Below, in pieces: positions 1 to 7,703 of a stretch of 64,000 nucleotides of DNA. The DNA is taken from the NCBI GenBank assembly GCA_050486285.1, contig JBJHCZ010000001.1, forward strand, positions 186,001 through 250,000. The letters run 5' to 3'. Each line of letters begins with the position of its first letter. The stretch's first letter is position 1. This stretch comes from JAITWN01 sp050486285 (GTDB lineage Bacteria; Pseudomonadota; Gammaproteobacteria; SZUA-140). Both the position numbers and the translations under genes were made by a program. The notes under the pieces are model-generated. The model did no database searches, was not told where the DNA came from, and saw only the letters and a program-made list of their open reading frames with translations.

Positions 1-9
1 ACGTTCCGG

Positions 10-86
<77 letters not shown>

Positions 87-96
87 ACACCAGAAG

Positions 97-126
97 AAAG
101 GCCAGCGCTTCCGCTGGCCTTTTTTG
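97..126 (+). terminator. Intrinsic terminator after tRNA-fMet
   Basis: An 8-bp perfect GC-rich stem (100-107 with 112-119) with loop CTTC is followed by six T residues at 120-125. It directly follows the tRNA, so the tRNA is probably a separate transcription unit from the genes downstream. Confidence 0.92.
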
Positions 127-141
127 TTTGTGAGCCTGCCG

Positions 142-179
142 GGCCGGCGACGCCCGATCGCTACGAGGCGTCGCCGGCC
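142..179. terminator. 13-bp perfect inverted repeat downstream of the 29-codon gene
   Basis: Positions 142-154 are the exact reverse complement of 167-179, with a 12-nt loop. It lies 9 nt past the stop of the minus-strand mini-gene at 188-277 and could end or protect its transcript. There is no T-run on either side, so a Rho-independent role is unproven. Confidence 0.5.
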
Positions 180-187
180 ACCGCCAT

Positions 188-277
188 TCAAACCCCTGAG
201 GTCAGCGGAATCACGACAAACACAAACGCCGCCGTGCCGAACAACAACGCAAGCATTCCGAGTTTACCGATGCTCAT
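188..277 (-). CDS. 29-aa single-span membrane miniprotein (paralogue 1)
   Basis: This very short gene starts with ATG at 277-275 and ends with TGA at 190-188. The peptide begins MSIGKLGMLALLFGTA and ends FVFVVIPLTSGV: a short polar start, about 20 hydrophobic residues forming one membrane helix, then a Pro and a Gly-Val end. A strong Shine-Dalgarno GGAGGG sits 7 nt before the ATG. A second gene at 462-554 encodes a clear paralogue, with 13 of 23 aligned residues identical including FGTA and FVV-P. The duplicated sequence, good ribosome sites and conserved core argue for a real gene. I do not recognise the family; a small subunit or modulator of a membrane complex is only a guess. Confidence 0.72.
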   Translation of the reverse strand: MSIGKLGMLALLFGTAAFVFVVIPLTSGV

Positions 278-380
278 GGCGCAACCCTCCATTCGCTGTG
301 GTGGTCGAAATACCCCGCGACGGGCGGTCAGGGCCCGGGTCTCTGAATCTACTCCCGTTGAATGAACGAATAAAGAAGGA

Positions 381-447
381 GGGCGGCGACGAGAGTCAGC
401 CGCCCGGGGGCTTGCCTCGCGGCAGCGGCTCGGCCGCGCCGCGAGGC
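381..447 (-). terminator. Two strong hairpins after the 30-codon gene
   Basis: Two stem-loops lie downstream of the minus-strand mini-gene at 462-554. One has a 10-bp perfect stem (414-423 with 438-447); the other has a 7-bp stem (381-387 with 399-405) followed, in the minus direction, by a moderately T-rich stretch. Together they plausibly terminate or stabilise that short transcript. No coding potential was seen between 278 and 461. Confidence 0.5.
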
Positions 448-461
448 AGGGGCATGCCGGT

Positions 462-554
462 TCAGACGCCGGTGATGATCGGCAGGACGACGAACAGGAA
501 CAGCGCGGTCCCGAACATCGCGACCAGCATCGTATAGTGGCTCATCTTGACCAT
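462..554 (-). CDS. 30-aa single-span membrane miniprotein (paralogue 2)
   Basis: ATG is at 554-552 and TGA at 464-462. The peptide starts MVKMSHYTMLVAMFGTA and ends LFLFVVLPIITGV. A Shine-Dalgarno GGGAG is 6 nt upstream. It shares the FGTA-x-F-x-FVV-x-P-x-x-x-GV core with the gene at 188-277; both are on the minus strand and each is followed by a GC-rich hairpin. One hydrophobic helix with no signal-peptide cleavage motif suggests an inner-membrane miniprotein. The family is not recognised. A larger minus-strand reading frame covering this region in another frame lacks such features and is not believed. Confidence 0.75.
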   Translation of the reverse strand: MVKMSHYTMLVAMFGTALFLFVVLPIITGV

Positions 555-639
555 GACTATCTCCCATTTCACTGATTGATAAGGTACATTTCAGGTCAGG
601 CGGTCCTGCGGCGCAGCGATGCCCGACCGGGCCGGTCAA

Positions 640-687
640 CTAATAACCATACATTAATTGACGTTATTAGACCTTACTTAATTTAAT
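640..687 (+). promoter_or_regulatory. Candidate promoter with overlapping operator-like inverted repeat
   Basis: A -35-like TTGACG (658-663) and -10-like TTTAAT (682-687) are 18 bp apart in an AT-rich island. An 8-bp perfect inverted repeat, CTAATAAC (640-647) and GTTATTAG (663-670), straddles the -35 element, a typical placement for a repressor site. It would drive the antiporter gene downstream. Confidence 0.4.
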
Positions 688-773
688 GGTAAATGTCCAT
701 AGCCTTCGTGTGCCGTTGAAGTCGGGCGGCGCCAATGTCAGGCTCGGGCGTCGGGTCGGGGGTCGGGCAGGCT

Positions 774-2450
774 ATGGATATCGCGTTTGAGCACACCTTT
801 TACGAAATCGCGGCGCTGATCCTGCTGGCCTCGGTGGTCGGGCTCATCGGGCTGATGTTGCGCCAGCCGCTGGTGGTGACCTTCATCGCGGTCGGCATCC
901 TCGCCGGCCCCGACGCGCTCGGCATCGCGCGCTCGACCGACTACATCGCGCTGCTGTCCGAGATCAGCATCGCGGTGCTGCTGTTTCTGGTCGGGCTCAA
1001 ACTCGACCTGAAGCTGGTGCGCACGCTGGGCGCGGTCGCGCTCGCGACCGGCCTCGGCCAGGTGATCTTCACCGCGGTGTTCGGTTTCCTGATCTGTATC
1101 GCGCTCGGCATCGACATGATGACCGCGGTCTACGTCGGCATCGCGCTGACGTTTTCGAGCACGATCATCATCGTCAAGCTGCTCTCCGACAAGAAGGAGA
1201 TCGATTCCCTGCACGGCAAGATCGCGCTCGGTTTCCTGATCGTGCAGGACATCGTCGTCGTGCTGGCGATGGTGGTGCTGTCGGCGCTCGGCGTCGGCAT
1301 CGCCGAGGGCACCGGCACCGCCGATATCCTTCGCGTGCTGCTCAGTGGCGTGGCCGTGCTCGGCTTCGTCGTCCTGTTCATCCGCTATCTCGCCGACCCG
1401 GTCATGCGCCAGATCGCGCGCTCACCGGAGCTGATGGTGATCTTCGCGGTCGGCTGGGCCGCGGCGCTCGCCGCGGTCGGTCACTGGCTCGGCTTCGGCA
1501 TCGAACTCGGCGGGTTGCTGGCCGGCGTGTCGCTGGCATCGACGCAGTTCCGCGACGCGATCGGCTCGCGGCTCGGCAGCCTGCGCGATTTCCTGCTGCT
1601 GTTCTTCTTCATCGGTCTCGGCGTCAGCCTCGACCTTTCAACGCTCGGCCACCAGGTCGGCCCGGCGATCGTGCTGTCGCTGTTCGTGCTGATCGGCAAC
1701 CCGCTGATCGTGCTCGCGATCATGGGCTGGATGGGCTATCGCAAGCGCACCGGCTTTCTTGCCGGGCTGACGGTCGCGCAGATCAGCGAGTTCTCGCTGA
1801 TCTTCATGGCGATGGGCGTGACCATCGGGCATGTCACCCAGGAATCGATGGGGCTGGTGACGCTGGTCGGGCTGGTGACGATCGCGCTGTCGACCTACAT
1901 GATCACCTATTCGCATCATCTGTACCGGTTCTGCGAGCCCTGGCTCGGGCCGTTCGAGCGCCATCGGGCCTTTCGCGAGGACGCCGCTGATGAACAGTCC
2001 CCATCGGCCCGCTACGACTTTCTGCTGTTCGGCCTCGGCCGTTACGGCCGCGAGATCGGCCGCCGCCTCGTGCGCGACGGTTACACGGTCTACGGCATCG
2101 ACTTCGACCCCGAGGTCCTGGAGGGTTGGCGGAAGGAGGGGTACGATGGCACCTTCGGCGACGCGACCGATCCCGAGTTCATCGCCCACCTGCCGCTGGC
2201 ATATGTGCGCGGCGTGATCGCGGCGATCCCGCGCAATACCGTCGGCCTGACCGATACCGATCCGCGCCTCGCGCTGCTGCACGGGCTGCGCAGCGCGGGT
2301 TACCACGGCCACATCGCGGTCGCGATGCATACCCCGACCGATGCCGACCTGCTGCGCGCGCAGGGCGTCGAGCTGATCCTGACCCCGTTCTCGGATGCCG
2401 CCGATTTCGCCGTCGCGGCGCTTGAAAAGATCATTGAAAATAAAGGGTAG
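774..2450 (+). CDS. Kef-type monovalent cation:proton antiporter (CPA2) with C-terminal RCK domain
   Basis: This is an inner-membrane antiporter that likely exchanges K+ or Na+ for H+. The first ~390 residues are a string of hydrophobic helices typical of CPA2 exchangers. The C-terminal ~140 residues are a TrkA-N/RCK nucleotide-binding domain with the Rossmann motif FGLGRYGREIG, which usually gates activity. Start: an in-frame ATG at 735 would add 13 Gly/Ser-rich residues; I prefer 774 (MDIAFEH), the usual N-terminus of this family. The RCK domain is short: no separate RCK-C domain is evident. The gene sits between the initiator tRNA and rimP, a position it does not hold in enterics. Confidence 0.88.
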   Translation: MDIAFEHTFYEIAALILLASVVGLIGLMLRQPLVVTFIAVGILAGPDALGIARSTDYIALLSEISIAVLLFLVGLKLDLKLVRTLGAVALATGLGQVIFTAVFGFLICIALGIDMMTAVYVGIALTFSSTIIIVKLLSDKKEIDSLHGKIALGFLIVQDIVVVLAMVVLSALGVGIAEGTGTADILRVLLSGVAVLGFVVLFIRYLADPVMRQIARSPELMVIFAVGWAAALAAVGHWLGFGIELGGLLAGVSLASTQFRDAIGSRLGSLRDFLLLFFFIGLGVSLDLSTLGHQVGPAIVLSLFVLIGNPLIVLAIMGWMGYRKRTGFLAGLTVAQISEFSLIFMAMGVTIGHVTQESMGLVTLVGLVTIALSTYMITYSHHLYRFCEPWLGPFERHRAFREDAADEQSPSARYDFLLFGLGRYGREIGRRLVRDGYTVYGIDFDPEVLEGWRKEGYDGTFGDATDPEFIAHLPLAYVRGVIAAIPRNTVGLTDTDPRLALLHGLRSAGYHGHIAVAMHTPTDADLLRAQGVELILTPFSDAADFAVAALEKIIENKG

Positions 2451-2469
2451 CGCCCCCTTTATTTATTGA

Positions 2470-2498
2470 TTGAAAAAAGAAATTCATGTTCCTATAAT
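2470..2498 (+). promoter_or_regulatory. Strong sigma70 promoter of the rimP-nusA-infB operon
   Basis: TTGAAA (2470-2475), a 17-bp spacer and a perfect TATAAT (2493-2498) form a near-consensus promoter. It lies 20 nt past the antiporter stop. Transcription would start near 2505, giving a leader of about 135 nt before rimP. Confidence 0.85.
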
Positions 2499-2504
2499 AT
2501 GCAA

Positions 2505-2624
2505 CCTCTGGTGAGACGGCAGAGTCGTCGGCGATCGGGCCACTCATCACCATGCAGTTGACAGCAGGCGCCGTCGCGGCGCCGCGGGTAGTCTGAGTGG
2601 GCCTTTGGCCCATTTTTTGTTTTT
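2505..2624 (+). ncRNA. rimP leader: structured 5' leader ending in an intrinsic terminator (attenuator)
   Basis: The leader contains a GC hairpin (2567-2572 with 2578-2583) and ends in a canonical terminator: stem TGGGCC/GGCCCA (2598-2603 with 2607-2612), then six Ts at 2613-2618. A terminator between a strong promoter and the first gene of an essential operon implies controlled readthrough. Leaders of this kind ahead of rimP are known in gammaproteobacteria. NusA and the other products of this operon are obvious candidates for feedback. No peptide ORF is convincing inside the leader. Confidence 0.72.
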
Positions 2625-2639
2625 GGCGGGGTGAGGCAG

Positions 2640-3092
2640 ATGGAAGGCAACCCGAGACTGCGGCAGATCCTCGAGCCGGCCGTGACGATGTCGGGTTGCG
2701 AGCTGGTCGCGATCGAGTACGTGCCGCGCGGCGCCGGCCAGACCCTGCGGCTGTATATCGACAGGGAAGGCGGGGTCACGGTCGACGATTGCGAGCGGGT
2801 CAGCCGTCAGGTCAGCGGCGTCCTCGATGTCGAGGATCCGATCACGGGGCATTACACGCTCGAGGTGTCGTCGCCGGGTCTCGATCGGCCATTGACGGCG
2901 GCGCGCGACTTCGAGCGTTTCAGCGGGCGCGAGGTCAAGCTGCGCACCGATGCGCCGGTCGACGGCCAGCGCAATTTCAGGGGGCTGCTGCAGGGCCTCC
3001 GCGGCGGCGAGGTGCTGCTCGAGGTCGACGGCCGCGAGATACGGCTGCCGCTGAACAGGATAGAGAAGGCCCGGCTGGTGCCGGAATTGTAG
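2640..3092 (+). CDS. rimP: Ribosome maturation factor RimP
   Basis: This is a small-subunit assembly factor that helps S12 join the 30S particle. The protein has the diagnostic core VDDCERVSRQVS, then VLDVEDPI and LEVSSPGLDRP, followed by the SH3-like C-terminal domain ending KARLVPEL. The ATG at 2640 is preceded by GGGGTGA, which pairs well with 16S rRNA, and gives 150 residues, the E. coli length; a GTG at 2631 is the alternative. It is the first gene of the nusA-infB operon, right after the leader terminator. Confidence 0.96.
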   Translation: MEGNPRLRQILEPAVTMSGCELVAIEYVPRGAGQTLRLYIDREGGVTVDDCERVSRQVSGVLDVEDPITGHYTLEVSSPGLDRPLTAARDFERFSGREVKLRTDAPVDGQRNFRGLLQGLRGGEVLLEVDGREIRLPLNRIEKARLVPEL

Positions 3093-3157
3093 GAGGCCGG
3101 GTCCGGGTTCGCGGATGCGGACAGTGTGTCAGGTATTATTTGCAGAGGCAGTCGAAC

Positions 3158-4684
3158 ATGAGCAAGGAAATCTTGATGGTCGTTGACGCGGTGTCCAATG
3201 AACGGGGCATCGGCAAGGACGTGATCGTCAGCGCGATCGAATCGGCGCTGGCCGCGGCGACCAAGAAGCGTTACCAGGGCGACATCGAGGTTCGCGTCGC
3301 GATCGACCGCGAGACCGGCGAGTATGACACCTTCCGCCGCTGGCAGGTCATCGACGAGTCCGACCCGGAGGCAGTGATCGAGAACCCGGACGCGCAGCTC
3401 ACGCTGGCCGAGGCGCGCGAGAAGAATCCCGATATCCAGCCCGGTGAATTCATCGAGGAGCCGATCGAATCGCTGGCCTTCGGCCGCATCGCTGCCCAGG
3501 CCGCGAAACAGGTCATCATCCAGAAGGTCCGCGAGGCCGAGCGCGCCCATGTCGTCGAGCAATACGAGCATCGGGTCGGCGAACTGCTGACCGGCGTCGT
3601 CAAGCGCGTCGACCGCGGCAATGTCATCATCGACGTCGGCGCCAACGCCGAGGCGCTGCTGTCGCGCGAGGATCTGATCCCGCGCGAATCGGTGCGCCCC
3701 GGCGACCGTCTGCGCGTCTATCTCAAGGCCGTGCGCCCGGAGTCGCGCGGTCCGCAGCTGCACGTCAGCCGCACCGCGCCGGAACTGCTGGTCGAGCTGT
3801 TCAAGCTCGAGGTGCCGGAGGTCGGCGAGGGCCTGATCGAGATCGTCGCCGCCGCCCGCGATCCGGGTTCGCGCGCGAAGATCGCGGTCAAGAGCAACGA
3901 CGAGCGCATCGATCCGGTCGGCGCCTGCGTCGGCATGCGCGGTTCGCGCGTGCAGAGCGTGTCGAACGAGCTGGCCGGCGAGCGCATCGACATCATCCTG
4001 TGGGACGAGAATCCGGCCCAGTTCGTCATCAACGCGATGTCGCCGGCCGAGGTCGAGTCGATCGTCGTCGATGAAGAGTCCGGCAGCATGGATCTCGCGG
4101 TCAAGGAGGAGCACCTGTCGCAGGCGATCGGTCGCGGCGGCCAGAATGTGCGCCTCGCCAGCCAGCTGAGCGGCTGGGAGCTCAACATCATGACCGAGCA
4201 GCAGGCCGAGGAGAAGAGCGAGGCCGAGGCCGCGACGCTGCAGAAGATGTTCATGGAACAGCTCGACGTCGATGAGGACCTCGCGCTGATCTTCGTGCAG
4301 GAAGGCTTCTCGAGCATCGAGGAAATCGCCTACGTGCCGACCAAGGAGCTGCTCGAGATCGAGGAATTCGACGAGGACATCGTGCAGGAGCTGCGCGACC
4401 GCGCCCGCGACGTGCTGCTGACCCGCGCGATCGCCGGCGAGGAAGAGGCCGGCGGCGAACCGGCCGAGGATCTGCTGAATCTCGAAGGCATGGACGAGGC
4501 GCTGGCGCGCAAGCTCGCGGCCGGCGGTGTCTCGACGCAGGAAGACCTCGCCGAACTGGCGGTCGACGACCTGCTCGAGATCGACGACACGCTCGATCCG
4601 GAGCGCGCGAGCGCGCTGATCATGGCGGCACGCGCCCCGTGGTTCGCCGAGGCGGAAGCGAAGGAAAAGCAGCACGCCGAGTGA
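3158..4684 (+). CDS. nusA: Transcription termination/antitermination factor NusA
   Basis: NusA binds RNA polymerase and modulates pausing, termination and antitermination. In the 508 residues the order is: N-terminal RNAP-binding domain (MSKEILMVVDAVSNERG), S1 domain (~135-200), KH1 and KH2 (~205-345, with IGRGGQNVRLAS), and two acidic helix-hairpin-helix repeats at the C-terminus (~365-495). The presence of both C-terminal repeats is the gammaproteobacterial form. The start is set by AGAGG just upstream. It lies 65 nt after rimP and 58 nt before infB. Confidence 0.98.
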   Translation: MSKEILMVVDAVSNERGIGKDVIVSAIESALAAATKKRYQGDIEVRVAIDRETGEYDTFRRWQVIDESDPEAVIENPDAQLTLAEAREKNPDIQPGEFIEEPIESLAFGRIAAQAAKQVIIQKVREAERAHVVEQYEHRVGELLTGVVKRVDRGNVIIDVGANAEALLSREDLIPRESVRPGDRLRVYLKAVRPESRGPQLHVSRTAPELLVELFKLEVPEVGEGLIEIVAAARDPGSRAKIAVKSNDERIDPVGACVGMRGSRVQSVSNELAGERIDIILWDENPAQFVINAMSPAEVESIVVDEESGSMDLAVKEEHLSQAIGRGGQNVRLASQLSGWELNIMTEQQAEEKSEAEAATLQKMFMEQLDVDEDLALIFVQEGFSSIEEIAYVPTKELLEIEEFDEDIVQELRDRARDVLLTRAIAGEEEAGGEPAEDLLNLEGMDEALARKLAAGGVSTQEDLAELAVDDLLEIDDTLDPERASALIMAARAPWFAEAEAKEKQHAE

Positions 4685-4742
4685 AGCGCCGCGCGGCGTA
4701 ATGTGAATGTAACGTGGTCAATGACAGGCAGGCAGTGAACTT

Positions 4743-7268
4743 ATGGCAGATGTAACGGTAAAACAGCTGGCCGACGTCGTCGGCATTCCGGTCGATCGCC
4801 TGATTTCCCAACTCGGCGAGGCCGGGCTCGAAGTCAGGGGCGAAGACCAGACCATCAGCGACAAGGACAAGATGGAGCTGCTGACGCACCTGCGCAACGC
4901 CCGTGGCAGCGAGCCGGCCAGGGAAGGGGACCCGAAGAAGATCACGCTGCGCCGCAAGACCGTCAGCGAACTGAAGCAGAGTACGCCGTCCCCGGGCGGC
5001 GGTCGCCTCAAGGTGGCCCGCACCCGCAAGGTCAATGTCGAGTATCGCCGCAAGCGCACCTATGCGATGCGCGGCGAACTGGTCGCCGCCGAGAACGAGG
5101 CAGCGAAGGGCCGCGAGGCCGAGGCGGAAGCCGCCGCGCAGAAACTCGAGGCCGAGACCGCGTTCAAGGCCCCGCCGGTCGAGACCCCGGCCGAGCAGGC
5201 GGCCCCGGTCGCGCCGACACCGACGGTCGCGCCTGCGGTCGAGGCCGAAGCGCCCGCTGCGCCGGGGACGACCGAACCCGCGCGCCAGGCCGAAGCGCCG
5301 GCGCCCAAGACCGAGGGCGAGGACAAGGGCGACAAGAAGGGCAAGCGTCGCAAGAAGCGCGAGGATCGCGATACCCGTTACGGCCGCGAGGAACTGCATG
5401 TCACGTCCTCCAAGCTCGGCGCCCGCCGCAAGAAGAAGGCCTGGGCCAAGTCCTCGACGCCGTCCGCCGGCGGCGGCCGCCACGGCTTCGAGATGCCGAC
5501 CGCCCCGATCGTGCGCGAGGTGACCATCCCGCAGACGATCACGGTCGGTGAGCTGGCGCAGAAGATGTCGGTCAAGGCCGCCGAAGTCATCAAGGCGATG
5601 ATGACGATGGGCAGCATGGTGACGATCAACCAGGTCCTCGACCAGGAGACCGCGACGATCCTCGTCGAGGAGATGGGGCACAAGCCGCGCCTGCTGCAGG
5701 AGAACGCGATCGAGGAGGCCCTGCTGACGACCGAGGAAGAGGCCGGCGGCGAGGCTGCGCAGCGTCCGCCGGTGGTCACGATCATGGGCCATGTCGACCA
5801 CGGCAAGACCTCGCTGCTCGACCATATCCGCCGCACGCGCGTCGCCGCCGGCGAGGCCGGCGGCATCACCCAGCATATCGGCGCCTATCATGTCGAGACC
5901 GACCGCGGCATGGTCACCTTCCTCGACACCCCGGGCCACGCGGCGTTCACCGCGATGCGCGCCCGTGGCGCCAAGGTCACCGACATCGTCGTGCTGATCG
6001 TTGCCGCCGACGACGGCGTCAAGCCGCAGACCATCGAGGCGATCGAGCATGCGCGCGCCGCCAAGGTGCCGATGATCGTCGCGATCAACAAGATCGACAA
6101 GCCCGAGGCCGATCTCGACCGCGTCAAGCAGGAGCTGGTCGCGCAGGGCGTGGTGCCCGAGGAGTGGGGCGGGGATACGATGTTCGTCGGCGTCTCGGCC
6201 AAGACCGGCCAGGGCATCGACAACATCCTCGAAGCGATCCTGCTGCAGGCCGAGGTCATGGAACTCAAGGCCGTGGCGGATCGCCCGGCGGCCGGCACCG
6301 TCATCGAGTCGAGCCTCGACAAGGGCCGTGGCCCCGTGGCGACGATCCTGGTGCAGAACGGTACGCTGCGGCGTGGCGACGTGATCCTCGCCGGCTGCGA
6401 ATACGGCCGCGTGCGCGCGATGTTCGACGAGAGCAGCCGCAAGATCGACGAGGCCGGCCCGTCGATCCCGGTCGTCGTGCTCGGCCTGTCCGGTACGCCG
6501 AACGCCGGCGACGAGATGATCGTGATCCAGGACGAGCGCAAGGCGCGCGAGGTCGCGTTGTTCCGTCAGGGCAAGTTCCGCGACGTCAAGCTCGCGGCGA
6601 AGAAGTCGGCCCGTCTCGAGGACATGTTCTCGCACATCGGCAAGGAAGCGGGCGTCGGCATCAATATCGTCATCAAGGCCGACGTGCAGGGCTCGGTCGA
6701 GGCGCTGAAGGATGCCTTGACCAAGTTGTCCAACGACGAGGTCAGGGTCAACGTGATCTCGAGCGGCGTCGGCGGCATCACCGAATCCGACATCAATCTC
6801 GCGCTGGCGTCGAGCGCGCTGGTGATCGGTTTCAATGTCCGCGCCGACGCGGTTGCGCGCCGTACCGCCGAGGAGAACGGCGTCGATCTGCGTTACCACA
6901 GCATCATCTACGACGCGATCGATGAAGTGCGGCAGGCGCTGACCGGCATGCTGACGCCGGAGATCCGGGAGCAGATCGTCGGCCTCGCCGAGGTCCGCGA
7001 GGTGTTCCGCTCGCCGAAGTTCGGCCTGATCGCGGGCTGTCTCGTCGTCGAGGGCGCGGTCAGGCGCAACAATCCGATCCGCGTGCTGCGCGACAATGTC
7101 GTGATCTTCGAGGGCGAGCTCGAGTCGCTGCGCCGCTTCAAGGACGACGTCAGCGAGGTCAAGGCCGGCACCGAATGCGGTATCGGCGTGCGCAACTACA
7201 ATGACGTCCGCGCCGGCGACCAGATCGAGGTCTACGAGAAGATCGAGGTCAAACGGGAACTCCAGTAA
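4743..7268 (+). CDS. infB: Translation initiation factor IF-2
   Basis: This GTPase brings fMet-tRNA to the 30S subunit and promotes subunit joining. The 841 residues contain an N-terminal IF2_N subdomain, a long charged Ala/Glu/Lys-rich linker (~80-240), a second IF2_N repeat (~258-310), the G domain with GHVDHGKT (349-356), DTPGHAAF and NKID, and the beta-barrel and C-terminal fMet-tRNA-binding domains. The final residues (EKIEVKREL) are typical. Co-transcribed with nusA and rbfA. Confidence 0.98.
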   Translation: MADVTVKQLADVVGIPVDRLISQLGEAGLEVRGEDQTISDKDKMELLTHLRNARGSEPAREGDPKKITLRRKTVSELKQSTPSPGGGRLKVARTRKVNVEYRRKRTYAMRGELVAAENEAAKGREAEAEAAAQKLEAETAFKAPPVETPAEQAAPVAPTPTVAPAVEAEAPAAPGTTEPARQAEAPAPKTEGEDKGDKKGKRRKKREDRDTRYGREELHVTSSKLGARRKKKAWAKSSTPSAGGGRHGFEMPTAPIVREVTIPQTITVGELAQKMSVKAAEVIKAMMTMGSMVTINQVLDQETATILVEEMGHKPRLLQENAIEEALLTTEEEAGGEAAQRPPVVTIMGHVDHGKTSLLDHIRRTRVAAGEAGGITQHIGAYHVETDRGMVTFLDTPGHAAFTAMRARGAKVTDIVVLIVAADDGVKPQTIEAIEHARAAKVPMIVAINKIDKPEADLDRVKQELVAQGVVPEEWGGDTMFVGVSAKTGQGIDNILEAILLQAEVMELKAVADRPAAGTVIESSLDKGRGPVATILVQNGTLRRGDVILAGCEYGRVRAMFDESSRKIDEAGPSIPVVVLGLSGTPNAGDEMIVIQDERKAREVALFRQGKFRDVKLAAKKSARLEDMFSHIGKEAGVGINIVIKADVQGSVEALKDALTKLSNDEVRVNVISSGVGGITESDINLALASSALVIGFNVRADAVARRTAEENGVDLRYHSIIYDAIDEVRQALTGMLTPEIREQIVGLAEVREVFRSPKFGLIAGCLVVEGAVRRNNPIRVLRDNVVIFEGELESLRRFKDDVSEVKAGTECGIGVRNYNDVRAGDQIEVYEKIEVKRELQ

Positions 7269-7272
7269 GGCC

Positions 7273-7302
7273 TCCGGCGACCGGTTTCAACCGGCCGCCG
7301 GA
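7273..7302 (+). other. Intercistronic hairpin between infB and rbfA
   Basis: A 7-bp stem (73-79 with 96-102 of this hundred block) extended by CCGGTT/AACCGG forms a long GC-rich stem-loop 5 nt after the infB stop. There is no T-run, so mRNA processing or stability is more likely than termination. Confidence 0.5.
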
Positions 7303-7322
7303 GCCGGAGCGACCATAACGCC

Positions 7323-7703
7323 ATGTCCAGAGAATACAGCCGTTCGCTGCGCGTCGCCGAGCAGATCCAGCGCGACCTCGCCCAGCTGGTCCAGACCGAG
7401 GTCAAGGACCCGCGCGTCGGCATGGTCACGATCTCCGAGGTGCGGGTGTCGAAGGACCTCGCCCATGCGAAGGTGTACATGACCGTGCTCGGCAGCGATG
7501 CCGAAGGTGCCGCGGAATCGGTCGAGATCCTGAACCGCGCGGCGCCGTTCCTGCGCCATGCACTCGGGCGGCGCCTGGTGCTGCGCGTGGTGCCGCAGCT
7601 GCATTTTGTCTACGACGAGACGCTGGACACCGGCGCCCGTCTCGCCGCCCTGATCGCCTCGTCGGGTCCGGGCGGCGCAAGCGGAGGTGATAAGGAACCA
7701 TGA
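7323..7703 (+). CDS. rbfA: 30S ribosome-binding factor RbfA
   Basis: RbfA is a late 30S maturation and cold-adaptation factor. The 126-residue protein has the KH-fold core with RVAEQIQRDLAQLV near the start, DPRVGMVTISEVRVSKDL, and LRHALGRRLVLRVVPQLHF, all family signatures. The C-terminus is a short Gly/Ser-rich tail. Its stop overlaps the truB start in an ATGA, which implies translational coupling. Confidence 0.97.
   Translation: MSREYSRSLRVAEQIQRDLAQLVQTEVKDPRVGMVTISEVRVSKDLAHAKVYMTVLGSDAEGAAESVEILNRAAPFLRHALGRRLVLRVVPQLHFVYDETLDTGARLAALIASSGPGGASGGDKEP

Noticed and set aside
349..639. 96-codon minus-strand frame
   Set aside because: It overlaps the 30-codon miniprotein in another frame, has no ribosome site and no hydrophobic or domain pattern.
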